A stretch of 64,000 nt of DNA from Chloroflexi bacterium GWB2_49_20. Lineage in GTDB: Bacteria > Chloroflexota > Anaerolineae > Anaerolineales > Villigracilaceae. Shown here in pieces: positions 17,439 to 24,972 of this stretch. The number at the start of each line of letters is the position of its first letter. The stretch's first letter is position 1. The stretch is taken from the NCBI GenBank assembly GCA_001796335.1, contig MGMF01000005.1, positions 62,001-126,000 of the forward strand, read 5' to 3'. Under the pieces are notes generated by a model. The model was not told the origin of the DNA and did not search any database. It worked only from the letters and a program-made list of their open reading frames with translations. A program made the translations under genes and the position numbers.

Positions 17439-18029
17439 TTACTGATCATTTAATCCCTTACCATTGAGAATTTGCTGCATACTTTTTTCAACCCTTGACT
17501 CCCGGGTTTTGGATTGTTTGGGTGCAGAAAAATAAAGAATGTACGCTCTTTGCCGTCCCGGCGTCAATGCATCAAAAGCAGTTTTCAAGGCAGGGATTTC
17601 ATCTAATTTATTTTGAAGTTCTTCAGGAATGCTGAATTCTGTAGCCTTTTTATAATTCACTTTCAAACCGGCTTTTTCCACTTCAATGGCTTCATAAATA
17701 TAGGCTTTCAAGATGGTTTCCATCTCAACTATTTCTTGAACATTGGCGAACCGAACCTGGCGCGCTGCCTGCACATTCTCCGTTTGTGTGATTAGAATCC
17801 CATTGGCATCATTTAACAAGGCACCTTTGATAAACAAAAGCGCACAGTATTCTTTAAATACATGTATTAAAACTATGTTACTTTTCTGAAACGTGTAACA
17901 AGGAACACCCCACTTCAATTCTTCGGTCAGTTGACAGTCAAGAACGATCATTCTCAATTTCTCCAATTCTTCCTGCCACTTTTTGGATTTACTAAAATAA
18001 AAATCAACATTAGGATTCATTCTATTCAT
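17439..18029 (-). CDS. OmdA/YdeI-like cassette protein (DUF1801 plus OmdA C-terminal domain)
   Basis: 196 residues starting MNRMNPNVDFYFSKSKKWQE. The N-terminal part contains LTEELKWGVPCYTFQKSNIV and ALLFIKGALL (DUF1801-like). The C-terminal part, from FSIPEELQNKLDEIPALKTA through LTPGRQRAYILYFSAPKQSK TRESRVEK, is the bacteriocin-protection, YdeI/OmpD-associated type. A good ribosome site (AAAGGAG) precedes the ATG at 18029, so I do not use the longer frame to 18071. Confidence 0.88.
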   Translation of the reverse strand: MNRMNPNVDFYFSKSKKWQEELEKLRMIVLDCQLTEELKWGVPCYTFQKSNIVLIHVFKEYCALLFIKGALLNDANGILITQTENVQAARQVRFANVQEIVEMETILKAYIYEAIEVEKAGLKVNYKKATEFSIPEELQNKLDEIPALKTAFDALTPGRQRAYILYFSAPKQSKTRESRVEKSMQQILNGKGLNDQ

Positions 18030-18096
18030 TTTTTTGATACTCCTTTGTATGAAATATTTGCTCCAAGCCACCTGCTAGCAATTTCTGGCGAATGCT

Positions 18097-18276
18097 GCCT
18101 AACGGTTTGCGTAAGCCCCGGCGTAGTTGGTCGGGCGTGGACAATACTTGAGAGCAGGAAAAACTCGAAGCCAGCCTGTCCTGACGGACTGTCGAGGGAA
18201 AAATATCTGAAAACAGCGATGAATCCCTCCCGTCCAGTGCAAAGTGCCGGTGCTTTTCCGGTACGCTGTGTTAGCC
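18097..18276 (-). other. attC-like site, cassette 2 (DUF4256)
   Basis: 180 bp. On the minus strand it begins GGCTAAC (18270-18276) and ends GTTAGGC (18097-18103, full GTTRRRY), with AGCGTACCGG/CCGGCACTTTGC near the start. It shares the inner core with the sites at 16479 and 19063. It begins 26 bases after the stop of the DUF4256 gene. Confidence 0.8.
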
Positions 18277-18302
18277 CGCATTTGATTTTTATAGACATGG
18301 TA

Positions 18303-18878
18303 CTAGACCCTTAGCGAGCCACGGAACCCCCTGACGCCATAGTAAGAGGACGCACCGTTGTGATACACGAAGACATGGTCGTAGCGACGATCAGCAAAGA
18401 TGGCACCGCCGAGTTTTCTAATTTCAGAAGGTGTTTTCAGCCAGCTCGATGTTTTCGTATCGAAATTTCCAAGTTTCTGCAACTCTCGATATTGTTCTTC
18501 CGTTAAAATCTCGATGCCCATAGCATCTGCCATATCAATAGCGTTATCTTCTGGTTTAAATTCTTTCCTTGATTCCAGCGCTTCATGGTCGTAACAAATA
18601 TTTCTTCGGCCTTTAGGACTTTCCGCTGAACAATCATAAAAAATGTATTCGCCCGTCTTTTTATCATAACCAACAACATCCGGTTCTCCACCGGTTCTCT
18701 CCATTTCATTGAGTGACCACAGTTTTTCAGTATTAGCTTCCAATTTTGCTTGTACTTTAGCCCATTTAAGACCTTTATGGCAGTTCATGTTTTTCTCAAA
18801 ACGGGCTTTCAATGCTCTGAGTAGTTCTTCACGTTGTTCTGGCGACAACTCTTTTTTATTGCTATTAATGTTGTTCAT
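18303..18878 (-). CDS. DUF4256 family cassette protein
   Basis: 191 residues. The motifs KARFEKNMNCHKGLKW, MERTGGEPDVVGYDKK, IFYDCSAESPKGRRNICYD, and the C-terminal FVYHNGASSYYGVRGFRG are typical of DUF4256, a family of unknown biochemistry. It carries its own promoter (18885-18913) and is the second cassette from attI. Confidence 0.9.
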   Translation of the reverse strand: MNNINSNKKELSPEQREELLRALKARFEKNMNCHKGLKWAKVQAKLEANTEKLWSLNEMERTGGEPDVVGYDKKTGEYIFYDCSAESPKGRRNICYDHEALESRKEFKPEDNAIDMADAMGIEILTEEQYRELQKLGNFDTKTSSWLKTPSEIRKLGGAIFADRRYDHVFVYHNGASSYYGVRGFRGSLRV

Positions 18879-18884
18879 ACTTTT

Positions 18885-18913
18885 ATATTATCTCTGGGGA
18901 ATAGGTGTGTCAA
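18885..18913 (-). promoter_or_regulatory. Cassette-borne promoter of the DUF4256 gene
   Basis: On the minus strand TTGACA (18908-18913), a 17-base spacer and TAATAT (18885-18890), with the ATG only 6 bases after the -10. A near-consensus promoter giving a leaderless or almost leaderless message. Confidence 0.75.
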
Positions 18914-18979
18914 GCGTATAATTGCCTAAATTTATTTCAAAAGATCACTAGCCGATATTATATCTGCTTACAATTTCTT

Positions 18980-19069
18980 TTACTTCTTTGGCTTTGGCTC
19001 GGGTAATTCAACCAAAGATTCTCCGATAGCATTCAAATCTTCAATGCGGCGACGCTCATGAGGGCTAAC
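18980..19069 (-). pseudogene. 3' remnant of a cassette gene next to attC
   Basis: Directly after the end of the attC-like site at 19063 the minus strand reads PHERRRIEDLNAIGESLVEL followed by PEPKPKK and a stop at 18980. The frame has no start codon, so this is the tail of a lost gene or a very short unrecognised one. Confidence 0.4.
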
Positions 19070-19237
19070 GGTTTGCGTTAGTGGCGGGTGGGCGGGCTGA
19101 GATTCTGTTTGGGAGCAGAAAAAACTCGAAGCCAGCCCGTCTTAGCGGACTGTCCAGGGAAAAATGCTTGTAAACCGCGCAGACTCCCACACGTTCATTG
19201 CAAAGTGCCGGCGATCTTCCGGTACGCTTTGTTAGCC
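19063..19237 (-). other. attC-like site, cassette 1 (methyltransferase)
   Basis: 175 bp. On the minus strand it begins GGCTAACAAAGCG (19231-19237 for the box) and ends CGCAAACCGTTAGCC (19063-19069 for the box). It shares the long inner core with two other sites. It begins 31 bases after the TAA at 19269, and 200 bases after the in-frame TGA at 19440, so its position fits the longer reading of the gene. Confidence 0.8.
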
Positions 19238-19268
19238 GCCGCCATTAATTTGGAGCCTCCACAAATAT

Positions 19269-20054
19269 TTATAAGGGCTTGAAGGCGTGGAAACTGATGC
19301 CCTGCGTGCCGAAGTCCAGCGCGTCGGACGGATCAGGTACATCTACGTAGTTGTTGTACTTGTGGACAATTTCTGCATTTTCAAAACCAGCCGCGCGCAC
19401 GGCGCGGAGTAACTCTGCGTCCAGCAGAGCGCCAGCAATTCAACCAGTCCATAGAGAGATGTCATCTAATGCGTCGGCAGGTAACTCACGCTCAATTAGA
19501 ATATCGCCCACTTGTAATCGTCCACCTGGCTTTAGAATACGGAACCATTCGCGAAGCGTCTCGACTTTATCAAGTGTAAGATTGAGAACGCCATTGCTAA
19601 TCACTACATCAGCAAAGTTATCAGATAGGGGCAGAGATTCTGCAAGCCCTTCACGGAATTTGACATTGGATGCGCCCATCGCTGCCGCTCCCGCCTGTGC
19701 CTTTTTCAACATCTCTGCGGTCATGTCGAATCCTATCACCCGACCAGATGAGCCAACCAGACGAGATGCGATAAGAGAATCGAATCCCGCACCAGAGCCA
19801 ATATCTACAACTGTTTCACCAAGATTTATTGACCCTACAGAAAACGGGTTTCCAGTTCCAGCGAAGGATGCGATGTTACTTTCGGGGAGGTCAGCGTACA
19901 AGGCTTCCTCATATCCGAGCAAGTTCGCAAGGCGACGCCCAGTGTGGAAATGGTATCCCTTATTGGGATCAAGGGCTACATTGGTGTATTCTTTTTTGAT
20001 TTCTTGCCGAAGTACATCGAGCGAAATCTTGGGAACAGGTTGCTGTATGTCCAT
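19269..20054 (-). CDS. ArsM-like SAM methyltransferase with in-frame TGA at the catalytic Cys position (candidate selenoprotein)
   Basis: The SAM-binding motif VVDIGSGAGFDSLIASRL, the acidic FDMTAEMLKKAQ and VISNGVLNLTLDK place this in the arsenite methyltransferase group. The frame from 20054 meets TGA at 19440-19442, codon 205, inside DISLWTG(TGA)IAGALLDAEL; family members have Cys here (WTGCIAGAL; WGEC in AS3MT). After the TGA the same frame continues without error for 56 codons, ending FGTQGISFHAFKPL and TAA at 19269, giving 261 residues, normal for the family. Ten bases after the TGA is a perfect 6-bp hairpin (CUCUGC UGGAC GCAGAG, 19413-19429) at the distance expected of a bacterial SECIS. 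There is no Cys elsewhere in the protein. It may be a selenoprotein or a fresh nonsense mutation. First cassette after attI. Confidence 0.8.
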
Positions 20055-20149
20055 TGGTTTTCTCCTTATAATTTATAAAATGAACTGGAAGCGAATGGGA
20101 CAACTGAAGTAGAGTATTATTTTTGGGCAACTCCTTTCCCGAAAGAGGC

Positions 20150-20205
20150 GCCCAACTATTTATTTTACGGACTTTTTATACGCTGCAATTATACCGTATA
20201 ATCAA
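20150..20205 (-). other. attI-like site with candidate cassette promoter
   Basis: Lies between the integrase and the first cassette. On the minus strand it ends in GTTGGGC (20150-20156, full GTTRRRY core). Upstream are TTGATT (20200-20205), 19 bases, and TATAAA (20175-20180), a possible Pc promoter driving the cassettes. The block is conserved at 10111-10166. The assignment as attI rests on position, the core site and this conservation. Confidence 0.65.
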
Positions 20206-20215
20206 CTAATTCGGG

Positions 20216-20242
20216 TATAATATACAGTAATAATATACTGTA
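20216..20242 (+). promoter_or_regulatory. Integrase promoter region with palindromic operator
   Basis: TATAAT at 20216-20221 is followed at once by a perfect inverted repeat TACAGTA-N6-TACTGTA (20223-20242), about 85 bases upstream of the integrase ATG. Integrase genes are often repressed by LexA; this palindrome does not match the textbook LexA boxes, so the regulator is unknown. Confidence 0.5.
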
Positions 20243-20325
20243 ATAATGCTTGATTATCTTGAAGATGCAACAGCAATCCAATCATAAGAATAATCATACA
20301 TTAAATTTTTCTGCGTCAAACACCC

Positions 20326-21295
20326 ATGAGCGATCCTTCAACCCAAAAACCCAGAAAACTGCTTGACCAAATTCGTGATGCCATCCGTTTGAAACATTAC
20401 TCCTACAGTACCGAGAAAACCTATGTTCACTGGGCGCGGTGCTATATCCTTTTTCATAATAAACGCCATCCTGCTGAAATGGGTGCAGTTGAAATCGAAA
20501 CCTTCCTCACTCATATGGCAAAAGAGGATAATGTTTCAGCCTCTACCCAAAACCAGGCACTCAATGCCCTTCTATTTCTTTATCGAAGTGTGTTGAAAAT
20601 CGATCTCGCTATTCCGATCCATGCCATGTGTGCTAAACGTTCAGAACACTTGCCAACCGTTTTATCGAAAGATGAAACAGCACAAGTACTCTCAGGGGTG
20701 CAAGGGTTGCATCAACTGATGGCAAAATTACTCTATGGCAGTGGCTTGCGTTTGATGGAGTGTCTGCACTTGAGCGTAAAGGATATTGATTTCGAGCAAT
20801 CACAGATTATCGTTCGAGATGGGAAAGGCGAAAAAGACCGTGCCACGATGCTGCCTTCCAGCCTGGTAGAACCGCTCAAGACTCAAATTGCATATATCCG
20901 CAAATTGCACGAGCTGGATCTGGTGCAAGGGTTCGGTTGAACTTCCTTTTGCTCTGGCGCGCAAATATCCAAATGCAGACAAAGAATTTGCCTGGCAATA
21001 TATCTTTCCATCGGATCGCCGCTCAACTGATCCGCGTAGTGGAATCTTACGCCGCCATCATTTGGACCCCAGTGGGCTTCAACGGGCGGTCAGGGCAGCA
21101 GCAAAGCTGACTAAAATTGACAAACCCATCAGCCTGCACACCTTTCGGCATTGTTTTGCAACCCATTTATTGGAAGCAGGTTATGATATCCGCACAGTGC
21201 AGGAACTGCTCGGGCATAAAGATATCAAAACAACCATGATCTATACCCATGTACTCAATCACGGGCCAAAGGCGGTCCGCAACCCGTTGGATTGA
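20326..21295 (+). pseudogene. intI: Integron integrase, tyrosine recombinase, broken by one frameshift
   Basis: Frame 1 (20326-20940) reads KLLDQIRDAIRLKHYSYSTE, KTYVHWARCYILFHNKRHP and STQNQALNALLFLYR, closely like IntI1; it holds the first catalytic Arg (YGSGLRLMECLHL) and GKGEKDR. Frame 2 (to 21295) continues [19 protein letters not shown], then the IntI-specific insertion region [15 protein letters not shown], and [35 protein letters not shown] and VRNPLD with the remaining catalytic His/Arg/His/Tyr. The frames join at about 20930, where restoring one TCGGT unit would give GFGSVELPF and a full 324-residue enzyme. It is divergent from the minus-strand cassettes, the normal integron layout. 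Inactive as written, unless the shift is a sequencing error. Confidence 0.93.
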
Positions 21296-21328
21296 CAATT
21301 GGTTTTTCTCAATGTGAATCCCGAATCG

Positions 21329-21512
21329 AAAAGCGCCCTCCACGCATACGCGGGAGGGCGCTTCGCACATTCTTTTTGTTCTAAGCTCGAATCGCCGGCC
21401 TGAACTTATACCCGCGTGTACCCTCGATGGGTATACACCAGCACAAAGTTATGCGGCCCTTACCGCTGGTCTAAATTTATACCCGTATATACGACTCGGT
21501 CCGCGCGGATGT
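21329..21512 (-). repeat. Dispersed DUF35-tail/terminator repeat, copy R21 (two tail units)
   Basis: Hairpin AAGCGCCCTCC/GGAGGGCGCTT (21330-21363), spacer TTCTTTTTGTTCTAAGCTCG, then tail units at 21393 (CGCCGGCCTGAACTTATACC) and 21467 (TGGTCTAAATTTATACCCG followed by GTATATACGACTCGGTCC). On the minus strand the second unit reads RIYGYKFRP, the same peptide as the end of the DUF35 protein. Confidence 0.75.
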
Positions 21513-21554
21513 AGTAAAAGTAAGTATTTGAGTAATAAACAATTAAAGCAAGAA

Positions 21555-22403
21555 CTAATTCTCGATTTGACCTAAGGTTTCAAGCGCCCTGTAAAAAAAG
21601 AAAAACGCTTCCGGGTTGGTTTTCTTGAGCTTGTTCAATTTGTTGTAATTCGGATTAGGAATGTTCCATGCAGAAAGGTCTAACCCTTTCTCAAATCGAA
21701 TAATCGTGTTCTCCTGTTTCAAGATAAGCGCAGCCAGAGTTGCTGCTTTTGATGCACATAAGATGGCAGAGTCTGGAGAAAAATTTCCTGAATAAATAAA
21801 ACCTCTGAGTTTTGAGATTCCATCCACTAATTCCTGGTACTCACCGACAGCTTGCAAATTGCCACGAGTACCAATCAAACAAGCTGTGTTGAAGGTGTCC
21901 AACAAAACATCCTGGGTATTAAGCTCGTTCAATCCACGATAGGCCAGTTCTTTGGACGCAATAGCATCATGAGTTGCAGTTACCAGTCTGATATTTTCAG
22001 AAATGTCGAAAAGGGCTGCTACATCGAATAATTGCTTTGCAATCTCGAGTTCTTTACTCTTTCCGAATTGAATTCCAGTGGTGTGTGGTGCAAAAGCGGT
22101 TAATTTATCCCCCAGAAGGCACTCCAGGATTGGGTACACGACACTGGTACTCTTATCTACTAGAGACAGAAGGGGTAATTGGATTTCGACTTCCTGAAGC
22201 TGCACATATAGGTTTTCTTCAAATAAGATGTCCAGTAAAATGTAGCTCACTTTGGCTTGGATCACAGAAATAATGAAGAATTTTTGGTGTTCTTTGGGTA
22301 ATGCAAAACCCGCTCCATGCCAGATGAGATGAAGTGGGTGTAACACAATTGAATGGTCTTTTTGGTAGCCAGTCGCTATCAATTGAAAGGTTGCTCCCTT
22401 CAT
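21555..22403 (-). CDS. AbiEii-like nucleotidyltransferase, probably N-terminally truncated
   Basis: 282 residues. The middle part (YPILECLLGDKLTAFAP, then KELEIAKQLFDVAALFD) resembles the C-terminal half of AbiEii/AbiGii toxin-type nucleotidyltransferases (E-K-L-A and D-x-x-D/L motifs). The N-terminal GG-T-A and D-x-D catalytic motifs expected of an active enzyme are absent and no upstream frame supplies them. No AbiEi-like antitoxin is adjacent. Probably a decayed or non-catalytic member; family assignment is moderate. Confidence 0.5.
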   Translation of the reverse strand: MKGATFQLIATGYQKDHSIVLHPLHLIWHGAGFALPKEHQKFFIISVIQAKVSYILLDILFEENLYVQLQEVEIQLPLLSLVDKSTSVVYPILECLLGDKLTAFAPHTTGIQFGKSKELEIAKQLFDVAALFDISENIRLVTATHDAIASKELAYRGLNELNTQDVLLDTFNTACLIGTRGNLQAVGEYQELVDGISKLRGFIYSGNFSPDSAILCASKAATLAALILKQENTIIRFEKGLDLSAWNIPNPNYNKLNKLKKTNPEAFFFFYRALETLGQIEN

Positions 22404-22488
22404 GGTGATTAATTATGGCTTTCTAAAGATATTATTTTATTAAAGGTAAGATATAATTAATATGGTCTAAGTCAGAAAAGGTGATTGC

Positions 22489-22962
22489 ATGAATATTTCA
22501 GATTCAGTTTCATTAATCTTAGGATTATTGTTATCACTTGGCGGATTCATCCTCGTTGTCTTAATAATTTTAGGAGTCTTGATTATCTATCTGGCAGTAT
22601 ATTTATATCAGAAAGATCAGAAAGAAGAACGTGCGTGTGAGTTATATGTAAATCAGATAATGCAATCTGTTCCTGTTGACAAGCAGATGATTTTTTTGAT
22701 GCAATATAATGGAAAGAAGAAAAATCCGATATTGGCATTACTATTGGCATATTTTTTAGGCGGGTTTGGCGCTCACAAATTTTACATTGGTCAAAATGAT
22801 TTAGGAATCATTTATCTTTTATTCTGTTGGACTGGCTTCCCTAGCCTGATTGCTTTAATAGAATGTTTTTGGATATCATCTGTAATTTCCAAAATTAATC
22901 GTAGAAAAGCATTAGAGATTGCAACTTTAATTGGTGGGGGTTCTTTAAATATGTATATGTAA
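22489..22962 (+). CDS. TM2 domain membrane protein
   Basis: 157 residues. One N-terminal helix (8-36), a charged linker with a YNGKKKNPILALLLAYFLGG start to a TM2 domain, FGAHKFYIGQNDLGIIYLLF and a second helix. TM2 domains are short paired helices of unknown function. A Shine-Dalgarno-like AAAAGGTG precedes the ATG. First of three small plus-strand membrane genes. Confidence 0.85.
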   Translation: MNISDSVSLILGLLLSLGGFILVVLIILGVLIIYLAVYLYQKDQKEERACELYVNQIMQSVPVDKQMIFLMQYNGKKKNPILALLLAYFLGGFGAHKFYIGQNDLGIIYLLFCWTGFPSLIALIECFWISSVISKINRRKALEIATLIGGGSLNMYM

Positions 22963-22983
22963 AAGTTTATTAAAGGAGTGATT

Positions 22984-23370
22984 ATGAGTACAAAACAAGT
23001 TTTTTTCAGTATTGATACAAAGAAACCGATACAGGAAGTTGTTGAAGCAACCAAAAAATCATTAATGTTTCTTGGAGGACAAATTGTCCAACATAGCGAT
23101 GGAGTCATTGTAAAGCAAGGAATAAATGGAGTAAATTTCGCTTTCATAGCTAATTTTGAAGCATATATCAATATTCGCCAATCGGACCCATCTAAATATG
23201 AGTTGTTTGGAACGATCAATTGGTCTCCAAATGTTTTATTTTGGGTTTGTATATTACTAGGTTTTTTCTCGTTCGCTATCTTCTGGATTGTTCCAGCCCT
23301 CTATCTATTCATTGATCCAACCTCGGTTTATCAACAAGCATTAATGAGAATAAATAGTTTCTTAAACTGA
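22984..23370 (+). CDS. Small membrane protein of unknown function
   Basis: 128 residues from ATG 22984 (AGGAGTGATT upstream, so preferred over 22978). An N-terminal soluble alpha/beta-like domain (residues 1-75) precedes a hydrophobic helix pair (about 82-112). No family recognised. Follows the TM2 gene by 21 bp and is probably cotranscribed. Confidence 0.65.
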   Translation: MSTKQVFFSIDTKKPIQEVVEATKKSLMFLGGQIVQHSDGVIVKQGINGVNFAFIANFEAYINIRQSDPSKYELFGTINWSPNVLFWVCILLGFFSFAIFWIVPALYLFIDPTSVYQQALMRINSFLN

Positions 23371-23533
23371 TCTTGAAACTTCCTATTATCATTTTTGATA
23401 ATAGAGGTTATTAGTCTAAGAAATGATCTAGTTAAGTCTGCGAATCCTCATTTATTTTGCTATCAAAGATTCAAATTCATTATTTGTAGCATCTGATTGA
23501 TTGGTTTGAATTTTCATAAGGAGGAATAACGTA

Positions 23534-23916
23534 ATGAATCTAAATATTCAATTTCAGATGGAAGATATTCGCAAAAAAAAGAGCAAGCAAGTAAGGATAA
23601 ATCATCATCAAATATTCTTATCACAATTGGAAGTGTCCTTTTAATTATCGGGGTTGGATTTGGTATTCTAGGTATTCTTTCAGCTATTGGTTCAACCCTT
23701 CCAGGAGCAGAAACATTAGAAAATAGTGCAATAGGGCTTGGTTGTTGTTTTTCTTTTGCATTTCTCTTTTTAATACCGGGCGTCATTTTTCTTGGTTTAG
23801 GTATTGTCCGCAGGAAAAATGCCAACGACGAAATTCGTATTGTTGAGGAAGAAAACTTACAACTAAGGCGCCTCATGATAATGGACGAAGCAAAAAGAAA
23901 TAAAACTGATACATAA
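23534..23916 (+). pseudogene. Small membrane protein gene with frameshift at an A8 tract
   Basis: A strong ribosome site (AAGGAGG) precedes ATG 23534, but that frame stops at 23646. One base of slippage at the eight-A run near 23571-23580 joins it to a long open frame (KEQASKDKSSSNILITIGSV ... LMIMDEAKRNKTDT) with two transmembrane helices, ending at 23916. The intact product would be about 127 residues. The tract A-AAA-AAG is also a classic -1 ribosomal slippage sequence, so this could be programmed, phase variable, decayed or a homopolymer sequencing error. Confidence 0.6.
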
Positions 23917-24222
23917 TCACTCTATATAGCAATAACCATCTAAAGTTTAGTATTTCATTTGGACAGATAAATTTAATTTTCACAGAGTCATTGTTGATTT
24001 ATTTTGCGAAGGCTCATTCCTTTTCTGCAAACTCTATATTGAATAATTAAAAAGATTGATTTATTTGAAGCAAGAAAAAAGAACCATCTTATTCATATAT
24101 ATCCTTCATACCTTTGTTTATTAAACAAATCTTAAATTCCCTGTGAGGATCCTGTCCGTTTCTTGTGGGATATGGATGAATTTCATGTTACGTCGAATCC
24201 AAAGTCGCTGGAGTTGTTCCAA
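23917..24222. other. A+T-rich non-coding stretch
   Basis: About 300 bases with no convincing reading frame, repeat or promoter on either strand. Confidence 0.4.
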
Positions 24223-24780
24223 TCAAGGAGTTCTCAAGTCGTCTGGGTTAATTGAACTCAATACACCCATCTTATTGACCCGTCTAATGTGATTTTCGAG
24301 TAATTTATGATTAGTTCTCAACTCTTCAATGTATCTGTCCTTTGCGAGAATAAAGTCTTCAAAGAATTGTTGCGAATTTAGCACGATTATCTTATTGCCA
24401 GCAGTGCATTTGTGTAAATCCGGTTCATCCCAACAAATGATGGCATTTTCGCCAACAGTGTGGTTGTGAACCATCCTGCATCGTAGTTCCTTATACAGAA
24501 TATCTCCTTCATAACCATCGAAATATTTGTTCACAAAATCCGGATAGCTTTTTCTAGTGGAGTCAGTACCTGTCCAAAATGTGACTAGGAAGTCGATAGC
24601 ACAACTAATCAGAATATAAGGTGCTGTTTGAAGACCATTATCAATCGTAGTTCTGATTTCACTTAAAATCTTTTCATTAAAAAATCTCTCGAACTCGTCT
24701 ACCCACAGTTGCAAGTCTACTATCTCACCTGCATCGTTCATTGATTGGTCTGGAAATTGAACAGACTTGTCTTTAGCCAT
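24223..24780 (-). CDS. Hypothetical protein, possible HEPN-like
   Basis: 185 residues, mostly helical. The segment LYKELRCRMVHNHTVGE contains an R-x4-H arrangement like the RNase motif of HEPN domains, and IDNGLQTAPYILISCAIDFL fits an upstream HEPN helix. The match is weak; no nucleotidyltransferase partner is adjacent. Ribosome site AAGGACG precedes the ATG. Confidence 0.5.
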   Translation of the reverse strand: MAKDKSVQFPDQSMNDAGEIVDLQLWVDEFERFFNEKILSEIRTTIDNGLQTAPYILISCAIDFLVTFWTGTDSTRKSYPDFVNKYFDGYEGDILYKELRCRMVHNHTVGENAIICWDEPDLHKCTAGNKIIVLNSQQFFEDFILAKDRYIEELRTNHKLLENHIRRVNKMGVLSSINPDDLRTP

Positions 24781-24972
24781 TTTTCGTCCTTAAATTTTCG
24801 TATGCGTCTCAATTAATCAACCTGAAAACCTATCGTATATTTTATTTTTCGTTGGGTTTCAACCTCTTTGAGTATCCTGTCCGCTTCATATGTGTTTTTT
24901 AACATTGAAATTGAGCCCATTTTAACATCGAAAACGCACCCACCTTCGGTAATTGTACACGAAAATTAACAT

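Noticed and set aside
18026-18298. 90-codon minus-strand frame over the attC at 18097
   Set aside because: Lies within the recombination site; similar peptide (TGWLRVFPA-like) recurs in other attC copies in other frames.
19440-20054. Methyltransferase ending at the TGA as a normal 204-residue protein
   Set aside because: It would lack the catalytic Cys region and C-terminal domain that follow in the same frame, and would leave an unusual 200-bp gap to the attC.
8814-21512. Repeat arrays as a CRISPR locus
   Set aside because: Copies are about 100-200 bp, irregularly spaced over kilobases and contain terminator hairpins; no cas genes.
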